From Poecilobothrus nobilitatus (Eukaryota; Arthropoda; Insecta; Diptera; Dolichopodidae): a stretch of 64,000 nt of DNA. Positions 21,881-34,270 of this stretch are shown here, piece by piece. Numbering within the stretch: position 1 is the first letter of the stretch; each line of letters opens with the position of its first letter. The notes beneath the pieces are model-generated. The model was not told the DNA's origin. It made no database searches and was given only the letters and a program-made list of their open reading frames with translations. The stretch covers positions 143,354,660-143,418,659 of the forward strand of contig OX352772.1 of assembly GCA_947095535.1 (NCBI GenBank), given 5' to 3'. The position numbers and the translations under genes are program-made.

Positions 21881-24640
21881 GGGATGAAATTTTTATTATT
21901 ATAATCTGAAATTTTCTTAGTAAGTTTTTTTATTCTATTTTTTTATATCTTGGTTGTTCTTTATACCTAACAACTGCAAGATTTTTTATTAAAATCTCGT
22001 CAGCGTTGGAAACTTTAAAAGCTTTCCTGTTTTCATTAAGTTTGTTAATAATATGTGTTTTTGTTTTTAAAAGTCTTTCTTTGATTTTTTGAAAATTTTG
22101 TTCTAAAAAGTTACAGTTAATAGAATTTATTGGTTCTACTTGCGTTATTGAGTGAATGATATTATACTTTCCGTATTAAAGTCAGGATCAGTAGTGTCCT
22201 AATGTGCTCAAGTACCATTGGTTCTTTCGATGTCAGAATAATTACCAGTATGGCTTCGCGGAGATGTAAAGTGGACTTCTATATTATCAACTCTACAAAA
22301 ATCCTTTAAATTTTAGTTGGAAAATTCGTTATCAAATACGAATTTTTTTGGTTTACCGAAAGGAGAATTTTTTAACCTTAATGCTTGTACTATTGTAATA
22401 CTATTCCTATCGTTAAATTTTAAAATTTATAGATATTTGGAAAATTTATCAATTGTGGTTAAAAATACCTCCTTTTTTAAAAGGTATTACCATGAATTAT
22501 TTAATTTGGAGCAGATGGCGTTTCTGAGATGTAATACTTATATTTAATAGGGTTACGTCATATTTTGACAAATTACAAACATCATAATTGTTAATGTATT
22601 TATAGATAAAATCTTTTAAATTTGGAAAATAATATTGATCAATTTCATTATATAATAGAGGTATTTTTCCAAAATAGCTCTATGGTTTGTTCTACTATAA
22701 AGCTCTTTAATTCTATCTAATATCTATATCTAATATTCTATCTAATATTCTATCTAATATCTATCTAAGCTCTTTAATTCTGTTCTGTTAATTGCTCTTC
22801 AGTTCCGACATCTTCAGCTATTTTAGTGTATTTGACAAATTTAAAACTTTTATCATTACTAAATAGTTAAATTATTTTCTTTAGTAAAATTTCGAATTCA
22901 TTGTCTTCTAATTCGGAATAAATGTCCTCTTCAATAAATACGTATTTTTAGAAATCGTCTTAAGATATCATTTAGATAATTTTCATTAGTTAAATTTTCT
23001 GTAGACATATAGATTTTCTTATATTTTTAGTATTTTATAATTAATTCGCCTAGTTTATTTTCTACCAGATGAATTTGATTTAAATATTTATTGACGATAT
23101 TTTCAACAATTGGTATGTGGTCATCCAAATTTTCGATACTACTATGAATTGTAGCCAAATCGATCTGAACTTCAAAATTATTCTGATTAATTTCCAGAAT
23201 ATTAATTTCATTTTTATCAACGTTTATCCTACTTAAAAAGTCGGCTGCTTTATTGTCTTTACTCTTTACATATTCAATATCAAACTCATATTCATTGAGT
23301 TTGGCTCTCCATCTTTGAAGTTTACTATTGGGTTATTTTAACGAATTTAACCACACTAAAGGTTTGTGATCCGTTCTAATATTAAATTTAACTCAATAAA
23401 GGTAGAGCCTAAAATATTTTCTCGCCCATATGATAGATAAGAGTTCTTTTTCAATAGTGCTATACCTAACTTCATGCACTTTTAGTATTCCACATGCGTA
23501 AGACACTGGATGGCCATTTGAAATAAAACAGCTCCAACAGCATTTTGACTAGCGTCCGTAGTTAATGTAAATTTCTGGTTAAAATTCGGATATTTTAATA
23601 TAGGAATTTTCACAATTATTTCTTTTAATTTTTGGAAAACCTCTATATATCTAAGATTATTTTGATAAATTTTATTATCTTTTTTTAAACATCGAGTAAG
23701 AGGTTGAGCTATTTTCGCATAAGCTTTAATAAATTTACGATAATAACCTGTTATTCCGAGAAAGCTTTTTATACCCTTTTATGTTGTTGAAAGTTTAAGG
23801 TTTTTATTACTTCTATTTTAGTTGGATTAGGTTTAATTCCGTCATCAATCAACAAATGATCTAAATATTCTCCGATTCGTTTGAAAAAGAAGGAACATTT
23901 ATTTGTATTTTAAGATTATTTTCGCTTAATTTCTGGAAAATTGTATTTAAAGCATTTTCATGTTCCTGAAGTGAAGTACTGAAAATTAATATATCGTCAA
24001 GACATACAACACAGGAAACATTAATTAGATCTTTTAGGACATAATTCATCATGCGTTGGAATGTATCAGGAGCATTCTTTAATCAGGATCCGTTGGCATC
24101 CTGATAAACTCATAATGTCCTTGAGGAGTAGAAAAAGCTGTTTTTGCTCTATCCTTTTTATCAACTAGAATTTGATGGAATCTTTTCGCGAGATCTAATG
24201 TCGTAAAATATTGAACTAGATCCAATTTATCGAATAATGGCTCTGTGTTGGGTAGTGGGAATTTGTCATCGATAGTTATATCATTAAGCTTTCGACAATC
24301 AACGACAATTCTCCATTTCGTTTTACCGAATATATCAGTCTTTTTTGGGACTACGCAAATAAGTGAGTTATATGGAGAGTTACTTGATTTAATTATTTTT
24401 TGTTTCAACATTTCAGGAATTTGTCTTTTTACTTCTTCCAAATGCATTTTTGGGAGGCACATTTTTATAGGGATAAGAATTAATAAATTTGTTATTTTCC
24501 CCGTAATTTCAATAGATTGATTTTCTAAATCCATTTTTGCACCTACAGCATTAAAAACATTTTGACCTAAAATAGCTTGAAAGTGATTTTTATTAAAATT
24601 CAAAATTTTCCAGATAATTTCAGCATTATGATTAAATTCA
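21881..24640 (-). pseudogene. errantivirus pol (17.6/297-like), unit 1
   Basis: Minus strand, order: end of protease (ILGQNVFNAVGAKMDLENQS, near 24580), reverse transcriptase palm (TKWRIVVDCRKLNDITIDDK near 24300; TTLDLAKRFHQILVD; TAFSTPQGHYEFIRMP) broken after RMP, then CVVCLDDILIFSTSLQEHE (motif C, near 24000), RNase H (about 23600-23250), integrase (about 23150-22200) and its C-terminal IKNLAVVRYKEQPRYK (near 21990). Many stops and shifts. The break after RMP is also in unit 2, so it predates the duplication. The protease active site is not seen. Confidence 0.8.
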
Positions 24641-24826
24641 TCCGGTACATTATTAGTACTACATCATATGAAATTTGGTTGACATTTTTATAGGATTTTT
24701 GAATTAAATTTTTTTTATTTTTGGAAATAATTTATCATTAATGATTGAAACTGTAGACCCTGATTAGTATTATGATTATAATTATTATTATTAAGGTTCC
24801 TATAATTTTGAGATCTACTATTATTA

Positions 24827-25462
24827 AGTGCAAAATAGAGCTATTCGCCTTATTGGCGACCCCAGTGTTACCTCAACGCTCTCTCCACTTTGTCATCGTC
24901 GTACTGCTGGGTCATTGACACTCTTTTATAGATACCTTGTAGGGGTGAACACCTGTTCTAAAGAAATAAAACAATTGATGCCTCCACTCAAAGTTTTCCA
25001 ATATGAAACGAGGAGTGCAACAGATGCCCACCCATACACTGTCGAACTGGCAAGATGGCGCAATACAGCATTCGGAAATTCGTTTGTCATGCGCAGGTCG
25101 CGTTTATGGAACCTTATGCCCGCACATGTGTTCCCAAAAGTTGGTAATTCATTTGTGTACGATATATCGAAATTCAAGAAGAACACTAACATATTTCTTC
25201 AAAATAACTATCCCAGTTTTTCCCTTCATCCTCCATAATCCCAATTTTCCTATATTCAAACACCCAAGTAATCCTTCCCCCAGCCTTTTCCCCAAAACCA
25301 AGCTGTACATTATATTATTATGTATTAAACGACCAATCCTATAGTTTGGTTTTGAAGGGGTGGTTTTGGTTGGTTAGAGTCCAACACTACTCAGAGGAGT
25401 CTCGTGCAGTTTCTTTGAGTGACTTTTGATGTTTTCCACCGTCCCTCGTAAAAAAAAAAAAA
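24827..25462 (+). pseudogene. LINE 3' end, unit 2 copy
   Basis: Frame 24828-25238 repeats the C-terminal 136 residues of the LINE at 19365-19796 without amino-acid change, followed by the same 3' UTR and A tail. It is a by-product of the tandem duplication, not a separate insertion: no target duplication, and its left edge is the duplication junction. Confidence 0.9.
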
Positions 25463-26769
25463 TTCATTTTATATTTACTAAAATTTAAATTACTTCTACT
25501 ATTACTATTGTGACTACTTGCCACCAAGTTTCGTTGCAATCGTCAAATTTACAAAATATACAATTTTTACAATTTTTCACTATAATCAATGCTTACATTG
25601 ATTAGAGTTCAAACTGTCAAATTTACAAAATTATTAATATTAGGGAAAAAAGTAAGAATTTACTGTTTTTGTATGCACAAGCCAATTGTTTTTTCATGCA
25701 TCTATTTACTTCTGTTGATGTTGGGTTGTTTGTTTTTTCGTTCACTAGAGGTGTTATTTTATATATTGTCGATGCTGCCTTTGCTTGCTTTTTTGTTAAT
25801 GTTTTGTGTATTTTGTTTAATTTATTTTATTTTATTTTAATTCTGTTTTATTTTGTTTTTATTTTTGTACTTTTTTTTGCATATTGTTATTTTTCTTTCT
25901 ATTTCTGTTTTTATTTTTAATTTGTGTATTTCATTTAGGTTTTTATTTTTTAATTTGTGTATTTTATTTTATATATTTTATTATGCATGTTTTTCTTTTT
26001 TTCGCTAGAGTTCTCTTTTATTTTTATTGTTTCTTTTTACGCTAGCGTACTTTTGTACTTGTTGTTTTTTGCTTCCATTTTCTTTTTATAACGTTGTGAT
26101 GGAGGCCACGTATATTTTTAATTTGGACTTCGTTTTTTATAAAAACGCTGGATTGGGTGAGTGTATTTCTTTTTAAATTTTTGTTGATGGATTTTTTTTT
26201 TTTAGGAACGGTAACGCTGATTTGTCAGCAGGTGGACAGTGGGAAATACTGATTCTACATTAATTTATAATTTTTGGGCGTCTCGCTTCTGTTTTGTGAA
26301 GTTCTTGTTTTTCGGTTTTTTTTTTAAATCTTTTTGGAGGGTTTTTCTTTTTCTCTTTTTAGGTATTTTGCTGGGGAGGTCCTTATTTGCGGATGGTGGT
26401 GTATCGGATACCCTGCCCTTGGATTATGGCAGATGTTGTGACCCTGTAGGCATGTGGGGTTGTTCCCTATATGCTGCAGCTGTATTGGGATTTTTTTTTT
26501 CTGAATTTAATCAAGATGTTTTTAAGTTAATTTGGCTTGCACGAGCGGGCTTTGTTTGATTAGTTCATTTACTTCCCCTGGATTATTCTGTGTCTGCGTA
26601 AAGATTCTTTTTGCGCAGCTCAGATAAGTGTATATATAAATAAATTGGAAACCCCGGAGAAGGCCTGGTGGTTCCAGTTGAGTCTCCGGACGAGTCTGTT
26701 TGTTTTTTTCTTTTGCGTCATTGGTGGTTCCTATTGTCGGTTGAAACACTATTTAATATAGTATTTAAA

Positions 26770-27320
26770 GTCTAGTTATTTTTATTTATATTTTTTTGTA
26801 AGATATTTGTATTTTCTTGTACGTCGGTATTGATTTTAATTTGATTATTAGTATTTGTAATTAAATTATGATTGTTTTGTTGAAAATATTTCAAATGATT
26901 TTCAATTTCACTTTTGTCATCTGCATCCATTGTTCCAAATATCGATTTTTAAATTGAGTCACCTCCATTGAATCTCTCTTTTATGTCTTATTTGTACTAG
27001 GGTTTTCAATGCATGTTTTATTTTGTTTATTTTATTATTTAAAGTTTTAAGGTTAATTTCGTCATCGGGTAAGTTAAAGATTGAAGTTGCATGCTTTTCT
27101 ATCATTTTAATTGTAGTTTGAAAATCTTCTAAATTAATTATATGAATTGTTTTATTATATGATTCTATTATTTCTTCGTTATTTTTTTAATTGTAATACA
27201 GAATACCTTGCCCCGGTTTCCAGTTTTTCAACATTAGTTACAGCATTAAATGGTTTTATTAATGTCAAGGTTATTATTATTATGATTAGTTTAATTAGCT
27301 GCAATTGTTTTAAAATACGT
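26770..27320 (-). pseudogene. errantivirus env, N-terminal part, unit 2
   Basis: Same blocks as 21330-21880 with a few substitutions, for example TTTTATGTC versus CTTATGTC at the stretch encoding the basic cleavage site. It stops at the same internal junction with the 1.3-kb T-rich segment. Confidence 0.55.
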
Positions 27321-27324
27321 ATGG

Positions 27325-30070
27325 GATAAAATTTTTATTATTATAATCTGAAATTTTCTTAGTAAGTTTTTTTCTTCTATTTTTTTTATATCTTGGTTGT
27401 TCTTTATACCTAACAACTGCAAGATTTTTTATTAAAATCTCGTCAGCATTGGAAACTTTAAAAGCTTTCCTGTTTTCATTAAGTTTGTTAATAATATGTG
27501 TTTTTGTTTTTAAAAGTCTTTCTTTGATTTTTTGAAAATTTTGTTCTAAAATGTTACAGTTAATAGAATTTATTGGCTCTACTTGCGTTATTGAGTGAAT
27601 GATATTATACTTTCCGTATCAAAGTCAGGTTCAGTAGTGTCCATATGTGCTCAAGTACCATTGGCTCTTTCGATGTCAGAGTTACCAGTATGGCTTCGCG
27701 GAGATGTAAAGTGGACTTCTATATTATCAACTCTACAAAAATCCTTTAAATTTAAGTTGGAAAATTCGTTATCAAATACGAATTTTTTTGGTTTACCGAA
27801 AGGAGAATTTTTTAACCTTAATGCTTGTACTATTGTAATACTATTCCTATCGTTAAATTTTAAAATTTATAGATGTTTGGAAAATTTATCAATTGTGGTT
27901 AAAAATACCTCCTTTTTTAAAAGGTATTACTATGAATTATTTAATTTGGAGCAGATGGCGTTTCTGAAATGTAATATTTATATTTAATAGGGTTACGTCA
28001 TATTTTGACAAATTACAAACATCATAATTGTTAATGTATTTATAGATAAAATCTTTTAAATTTGGAAAATAATATTGATCAATTTCATTATATAATAGAG
28101 GTATTTTACCAAAATCGCTCTATGGTTTGTTCTACTATGAAGCTCTTTAATTCTATCTAATATCTATATCTAATATTCTATTTAATATCTATCTAAGCTC
28201 TTTAATTCTGTTCTATTAATTGCTCTTCAGTTCCGACATCTTCAGCTATTTTAGTGTATTTAACAAATTTAAAACTTTTATCATTACTAAATAGTTAAAT
28301 TATTTTCTTTAGTAAAATTTCGAATTCATTGTCTTCTAATTCGGAATAAATGCCCTCTTCAATAAATACCTATTTTTAGAAATCGTCTTAAGATATCATT
28401 TAGATAATTTTCATTATTTAAATTTTCTGTAAATATATAGATTTTCTCATATTTTTAGTATTTTATAATTAATTCGCCTAGTTTATTTTCTACCAGATGG
28501 ATTTGATTTAAATATTTATTGACGATATTTTCAACAATTGGAATGTGGTCATCCAAATTTTCGATACTACTATGAATTGTAGCCAAATCGATCTGAACTT
28601 CAAAATTATTCTGATTAATTTCCAGAATATTAATTTCATTTTTATCAACGTTTATCCTACTTAAAAAGTCGGCTGCTTTATTGTCTTTACTCTTTACATA
28701 TTCAATATCAAACTCATATTCATTGAGTTTTGCTCTCCATCTTTGAAGTTTACTATTGGGTTATTTTAACGAATTTAACCACACTAAAGGTTTGTGATCC
28801 GTTCTAATATTAAATTTAACTCAATAAAGGTAGAGCCTAAAATATTTTCTCGCCCATATGATAGATAAGAGTTCTTTTTCAATAGTGCTATACCTAACTT
28901 CATGCACTTTTAGTATTCCACATGCGTAAGACACTGGATGGCCATTTGAAATAAAACAGCTCCAACAGCATTTTGACTAGCGTCTGTAGTTAATGTAAAT
29001 TTCTGGTTAAAATTCGGATATTTTAATATAGGAATTTTCACAATTATTTCTTTTAATTTTTGGAAAACCTCTATGTATCTAAGATTATTTTGATCAATTT
29101 TATTATCTTTTTTTAAACATCGAGTAAGAGGTTGAGCTATTTTCGCATAAGCTTTAATAAATTTACGATAATAACCTGTTATTCCGAGAAAGCTTTTTAT
29201 ACCCTTTTATGTTGTTGAAAGTTTAAGGTTTTTATTACTTCTATTTTAGTTGGATTAGGTTTAATTCCGTCATCAATCAACAAATGATCTAAATATTCTC
29301 CGATTCGTTTGAAAAAGAAGGAACATTTATTTGCATTTTAAGATTATTTTCGCTTAATTTCTGAAAAATTGTATTTAAAGCATTTTCATGTTCCTGAAGT
29401 GAAGTACTGAAAATTAATATATCGTCAAGACATACAACACAGCAAACATTAATTAGATCTTTTAGGACATAATTCATCATGCGTTGGAATGTATCAGGAG
29501 CATTCTTTAATCAGGATCCGTTGGCATCCTGATAAACTCATAATGTTCTTGAGGAGTAGAGAAATCTGTTTTTGCTCTATGCTTTTTATCAACTAGAATT
29601 TGATGGAATCTTTTCGCGAGATCTAATGTCGTAAAATATTGAACTAGGTCCAATTTATCGAATAATGGCTCTGTGTTCAGTAGTGGGAATTTGTCATCGA
29701 TAGTTATATCGTTAAGCTTTCGATAATCAACGACAATTCTCCATTTCGTTTTACAGAATATATCAGTCTTTTTTGGGACTACGCAAATAAGTGAGTTATA
29801 TGGAGAGTTACTTGATTTAATTATTTTTTGTTTCAACATTTCAGGAATTTGTCTTTTTACTTCTTCCAAATGCATTTTTGGGAGGCACATTTTTATAGGG
29901 ATAAGAATTAATAAATTTGTTATTTTCCCCGTAATTTCAATAGATTGATTTTCTAAATCCATTTTTGCACCTACAGCATTAAAAACATTTTGACCTAAAA
30001 TAGCTTGAAAGTGATTTTTATTAAAATTCAAAATTTTCCAGATAATTTCAGCATTATGATTAAATTCATC
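27325..30070 (-). pseudogene. errantivirus pol (17.6/297-like), unit 2
   Basis: Same order and the same post-RMP break as unit 1. Private changes include FCKTKWRIVVDYRKLND (unit 1: FGKTKWRIVVDCRKLND), KKHRAKTDFSTPQEHYEF (unit 1: KKDRAKTAFSTPQGHYEF) and INVCCVVCLDDIL (unit 1: INVSCVVCLDDIL). Unit 2 keeps VDYRK, the usual residue, so it is closer to the ancestral state there. Confidence 0.8.
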
Positions 30071-30254
30071 CGGTACATTATTAGTACTACATCATATGAA
30101 ATTTGATTGACATTTTTATAGGATTTTTGAATTAAATTTTTTTTATTTTTGGAAATAATTTATCATTAATGATTGAAACTGTAGACCCTGATTAGTATTA
30201 TGATTATAATTATTATTATTAAGGTCCCTATAATTTTGAGATCTACTATTATTA

Positions 30255-31110
30255 TTGCTCTTAATGTTAGAATTAAAATTGGTATTTTCATAATTAGAAT
30301 TAATATTGTTACGGTTAATATTTTTTTTTTGTATCAGACATTTGCTTAAACCAAGAATCAGTTATGTTGTTCATTCAGTGAACTATCATAATTAACTGGA
30401 AAAGTCATCATTTACAAGGGTTAGTATGTTAGTACTAATAGTTAGTAAATGATGATTAGATATTAAAAAAACTTAATACTTAAATTGGTCATTACCACTG
30501 TTAGTAACTAATTTTTAATGGAAATTTATTTAAGAACTTTTGCAAAAAACTTTTTCGTTATTTAATACATTAAATTCAGTTGGTTTATCTACATCAACTT
30601 AAATTTTAAATTTAATTTATCTAAAATATTTGATAGATCAGTAGAAAATTTACTTACATTATTTAATTTGATGGAATCAAGCATTTCTTTCAATCTTAGA
30701 TGACACTCCGTAACGCCAGTCGCCAAATGATTTCACTAGTTGAGCTTTGACATCTTTCCATGTTCCATTCTCGATGCGACAGATTGGAACAGCTACTGGT
30801 CCCTGCATCTTGATTAATAAGATGTTAAATGGATACGACTTCAATGTTGCGTCTTGTATTAAATTAGTGATGGTTTCCACTTCTTATATGAAGTGTGTTA
30901 GTTCAAAGGTATCACTTACGTTGAATATTGGTACTGCACTTGCTTCGGTGATTAGATCTTTTCTAATCTAAAATGTAATCAATTTTGCAATATTGTTGAG
31001 TACCATGTTGAAATTATCGCGGATTATAATTAACTCCTGAATGTAGTTAATGTTGTTTCAAACCTTTATAGCTAGTAATTTTGTAATTTTCCGTTTAAAA
31101 TACGGATTAA
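30255..31110 (-). pseudogene. errantivirus gag
   Basis: Minus strand. VPIFNVSDTFELTHFI at about 30935-30890 is followed, after a break, by TITNLIQDATLKSYPFNILL and RIENGTWKDVKAQLVKSF (30880-30740), typical of errantivirus capsid-like Gag. The C-terminal tail (30300-30255, reaching into the duplication unit) is asparagine-rich. Multiple stops. It lies upstream of pol on the same strand, as expected. Confidence 0.65.
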
Positions 31111-31253
31111 ATCTTTTCATAAATAAATATTTTATTTTTCTTCTGTCAATTAATCCTTGATAGGAAACCAAACACCCCAAATATTATATAGTTGCCATTT
31201 AAAGTTCACTTTAAATACAGTTTTGTTAGCACAATTTTATTGATATATCTATT
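31111..31253. other. short non-coding stretch between gag and a LINE
   Basis: Probably part of the provirus 5' leader. No primer-binding site could be recognised with confidence. Confidence 0.35.
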
Positions 31254-31456
31254 GTTTGTTGGTTGGTTGGTTTACGTGGCTGGTCCTGTCCACCGTGACA
31301 AGACCACAATTAGCACGTTCGCACCATTTTATTACCACTTCCGTGACCACAAGGCTTATGTTTAGGCTATAACGGATTTAATTTCAGATCCATTTCGCGG
31401 CATTCAGGAAGCTTACCATTTCTGCAGATTGCTTAGACGCTAGATCGCTAAGATCT

Positions 31457-31772
31457 TTAAATTAAATCACGGCTACCCAGAGCTGCTCTTCTGGCCCTGG
31501 CCAGCGCTGGGCATTTACACGTGAAGTGTATAATGGTTTTTTTCTCATTCTGTTCACCTTTATGTGTTCTGTTCTTTCTCATTCTGCGGCATGATGTGTT
31601 GAATGGAATACCTAATCTGGCCGCATGTTCGCCAATTGGCCAGTGCCCCGTGAACACACCTATTGGTCTGGTTACGTCCCACAGAGATACCTTCAATAGG
31701 TTGTCCGTTCTTTTGTTGTCGTACGTCGGCCATCTTTTCTTGATCGTACGGCATGAGGTTAATTCTTTTCAC
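31457..31772 (-). pseudogene. LINE C-terminal region with Cys/His motif
   Basis: Two overlapping frames: GHWPIGEHAARLGIPFNTSC, then TIIHFTCKCPALARARRAAL, giving the C-x-C ... H-type C-terminal knuckle after RNase H. A frameshift lies near 31690. Confidence 0.6.
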
Positions 31773-32257
31773 CTTCTTTTCGCTAGGGATAAAAAGTGTA
31801 GAAAAGTATCCCTTTTAACGCTATTTAGTGGTGGATCTAACCGTTCTTCCAGTGAAGCATTCAGATTGGAGCCCCTCCTTGCTAATTCATCAGCATGTTC
31901 ATTCCTTGTGATGTTCCTAGGTCCCGGAACCCACAGTAATGTAACATTGTGTTGATAGCTTATATTCTTAAGCTCGTCAGAGCATTTTCTGACAAACTTG
32001 GATGTTATTATCGCAGAGTTAAGCGCCACGATTGCTGCTTGGCTATCAGTGACAATGGCAATGCTTCCCCGCAGAGAAGTATTGCTCCTAAGTATTTGGC
32101 ATGCTCTCCAGATTCCTAGCATTTCAGTTTGAAATACACTGGATTTATTGGGAAGTCTGCAAGCATGTTCTATTTTGAGTTTTTCTGAATAGACACCAGC
32201 ACCGACACCGCAGTCAATTTTTGACCCAGTGAAAAGTGTGATGTCTACTTCACCCAA
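31769..32257 (-). pseudogene. LINE RNase H domain
   Basis: Reads ITLFTGSKIDCGVGAGVYSE (first catalytic Asp replaced by Gly: FTGSK for FTDGSK), TEMLGIWRACQIL (Glu), IVTDSQAAIVAL (Asp), VTLLWVPGPRNITRNEHADE (His/Asp of the last motif). Open for 162 codons. The type of RNase H found in I, LOA and R1-group LINEs of insects. Confidence 0.8.
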
Positions 32258-32272
32258 AGGGTTTCCTTGTCT

Positions 32273-33440
32273 TCATTCTCTTCTTGATGGAATCTTTACT
32301 TTGAAATTCTTAACAATTTCCGAACTTGGAATAGTGGAGTCTGTGGAATGTGGCAGATCCCAAGCTGTAGAGCTTAGAATACTGCTATGTCCATAAAGTT
32401 TTGTGCGCCAGTGCCCATTTTCTCTGAGTCTGGCCGCACTACAACAGACTACAAATTTTATATGGAGATAAATGGGGAGGAGATAAAGAAGTGCATCTGG
32501 TGCATTACTTGGTGTCGATGTCAACGCACCCGTAATGCTTATACATCCACCTCTCTGTACCTTATCAAGTTTGGGTCGCATATACTCCTTCTCTAGCTTT
32601 GGCCACCAGACTAATGATCCATAGGTAAGAATGGGGCGTACTATAGCTGTGTACATCCATAAAGCCATTCTTGGCTTCAATCCCGTTAACTTTTTCCTAC
32701 AAAAATACAGGGTTACACAGGCCTTTTTGGCTCATTCTTCACTATTATGTCTCCACTTCAGTTTCATATCAAGTACCACTCCTAGGTATTTGACACTGGC
32801 AGCTAAATTCATATATACACCATCCAATCTAGGCTTGGTGAATTCCGATATGTTTGTTCTCTTTGTGAATAGCATTAGATCAGTTTTGTCCGGATTGACG
32901 CAGAGGCCACTTCAGTGTCTACCCATTTTCCACATCTGGAAAATGGGTAGACACTAAAAGATCTAGGGTTTCAGCGGCTGAATCAGTCCAATTCCCTTCC
33001 ACAGTTCTCAGAAAGAAAGAATTGGAGTGTTCTCTAGATAAAACTCTGCTAGTCTGGCTGAGTCTCTAGTACTTTCAATTGATTCACAATAATTCTTTCA
33101 TGATTGGGTTTTATCCAATCGGATTGCTCTCTTATATTCCGTAAGTTGGTCCTTATAGAGTTGCTATTTATTCTGCCTGTAGCAGATATTGTAGGCGTCC
33201 CTAGTCTCCTTTCTTAGGTTACTTAAGTTCTCATTCCACCAGACCGGATATGTCTTTTTGCTTCGCTTAATAGGACATGCCACTTTTAATGAGACCTCCA
33301 TGGCCCTTGTAAACATGTGAGTTCTCTTTTCTAACTCGTTTTCAGTTGCGATATCTGAGTTAGCTATCACCAAAAGTTTTCTTCTAGCTACTTTTCTGAA
33401 TTTTCTCCAGTCGGTAGCCCTGGGGTTTCTGTAGGGCTTA
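32273..33440 (-). pseudogene. LINE reverse transcriptase remnant
   Basis: Upstream part: NPKPYRNPRATDWRKF, PVWWNENLSNLRKETRDAYN (the linker before the reverse transcriptase). Downstream part: VKYLGVVLDMKLKWR, LKPRMALWMYTAIVRPILTY, GSLVWWPKLEK, which correspond to the thumb region. The palm motifs (FDxV, PQG, ADD) are missing, so the element cannot have been active in this form. Confidence 0.7.
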
Positions 33441-33470
33441 GGATTTTCAGGCTTAATATTGATGTTGTAT

Positions 33471-34130
33471 TCAAAATGCTAAAAATACTACCAATTAGAA
33501 ACCTCTTTTTTTACAAAACTCTGAAAATCTTTTATATGCGATCGGGGAATATGGTCTTAAGGCGTTCGTATAGATATAATCTGAGAATCAATAATAGAAG
33601 TCTGGTTTCTGTTCCTCTTTTTAATAGACATCACTACTGTCCATTCTTTATCATCACAGCATCTAAACTCTTTAATAAATTACTTTCTAATATAAAAAAT
33701 TCAAACTCACTATCAAAATTTCTCAAACTGACTAAGGAGTGGGTTTTAAATATTAATTCTGCAAATGCTGATGAGCTTTTAAATACATTAGTTTGAAATT
33801 TTACATAAATCTTTAAAATTGTTATTTTTGTTATGGTCGGATTTTTTTTTATTTGATTTTTATTTTTTGTAACCACATACATAATTTTATTAAATGGATT
33901 CTAATTTTAAACTATTCAATACTTGCTTTTTAGCAATAGAATAGGTTTTCTATAGCAATAGAATAGCAAAAAAAACAAAAAAAAAATTGTTACTTTTACT
34001 TAAATTTAATTAAATTTAATTTAGTTATATTGAAAACATATTTTGAATTTGTAATATATAAATATGAATAAATGAATTGAATAAAAATAAAAAATAATGT
34101 TGAAGAGAATCCAATTGTGGTCCGAAAAAG
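33471..34130 (+). mobile_element. LINE 3' end fragment (Jockey-like)
   Basis: Open frame 33476-33796: RYNLRINNRSLVSVPLFNR, SKLFNKLLSNIKNSNSLSKF, the usual C-terminal tail of Jockey/L2-like reverse transcriptases. It is followed by an AT-rich 3' UTR ending in GAATAAATGAATTGAATAAA-type repeats. Heavily 5'-truncated; opposite strand to the LINE next to it. Confidence 0.65.
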
Positions 34131-34270
34131 ACCTTTTCTCGGATACTCTCCATTTCTCTATATTTAGGGTTTCGTAATATCTAACTAATACATGTAATAT
34201 CTAACTTATATTTTTTATTTTTAAAAGAAAAAATTTATTTATTTAAACAACGATTTGAGGCAAGAAGAAC
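34131..34270. other. non-coding, presumed provirus leader next to the 5' LTR
   Basis: Contains two copies of 'gtaatatctaact' about 28 bases apart. No clear tRNA primer-binding site. Confidence 0.3.

Larger units (their letters stand above)
19385..24826 (+). repeat. 5.44-kb tandem duplication, unit 1
   Basis: Matches 24827-30254 base for base at an offset of 5442, dropping to 5428 after small indels. The unit runs from within the LINE C-terminal coding region, through the LINE tail and a T-rich 1.3-kb segment, into errantivirus env and pol on the opposite strand. The junction at 24820-24835 joins errantivirus sequence (CTACTATTATTA) directly to LINE sequence (AGTGCAAAA) with only 1-2 bases shared. 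Confidence 0.95.
24827..30254 (+). repeat. 5.44-kb tandem duplication, unit 2
   Basis: Second copy of 19385-24826, same orientation, 5428 bp. It starts inside the LINE (CAAAATAGAGC versus CAAAACAGAGC in unit 1) and ends where unit 1 joins it (CTACTATTATTA), beyond which the errantivirus gag continues. Scattered substitutions and short indels distinguish the units, fewer in the first half than in the pol half by eye. Confidence 0.95.
31254..33470 (-). mobile_element. RNase H-bearing LINE (I/LOA-like), internally deleted
   Basis: Minus strand; 3' end near 31254 with CCAACCAACCAAC. Order: post-endonuclease linker (about 33440-33170), end of reverse transcriptase (about 32960-32600), RNase H, C-terminal Cys/His part. 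The central reverse transcriptase motifs (about 1 kb) are deleted near 32950-33150. GC content is higher than the surroundings, suggesting a younger insertion or different origin. Confidence 0.75.
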
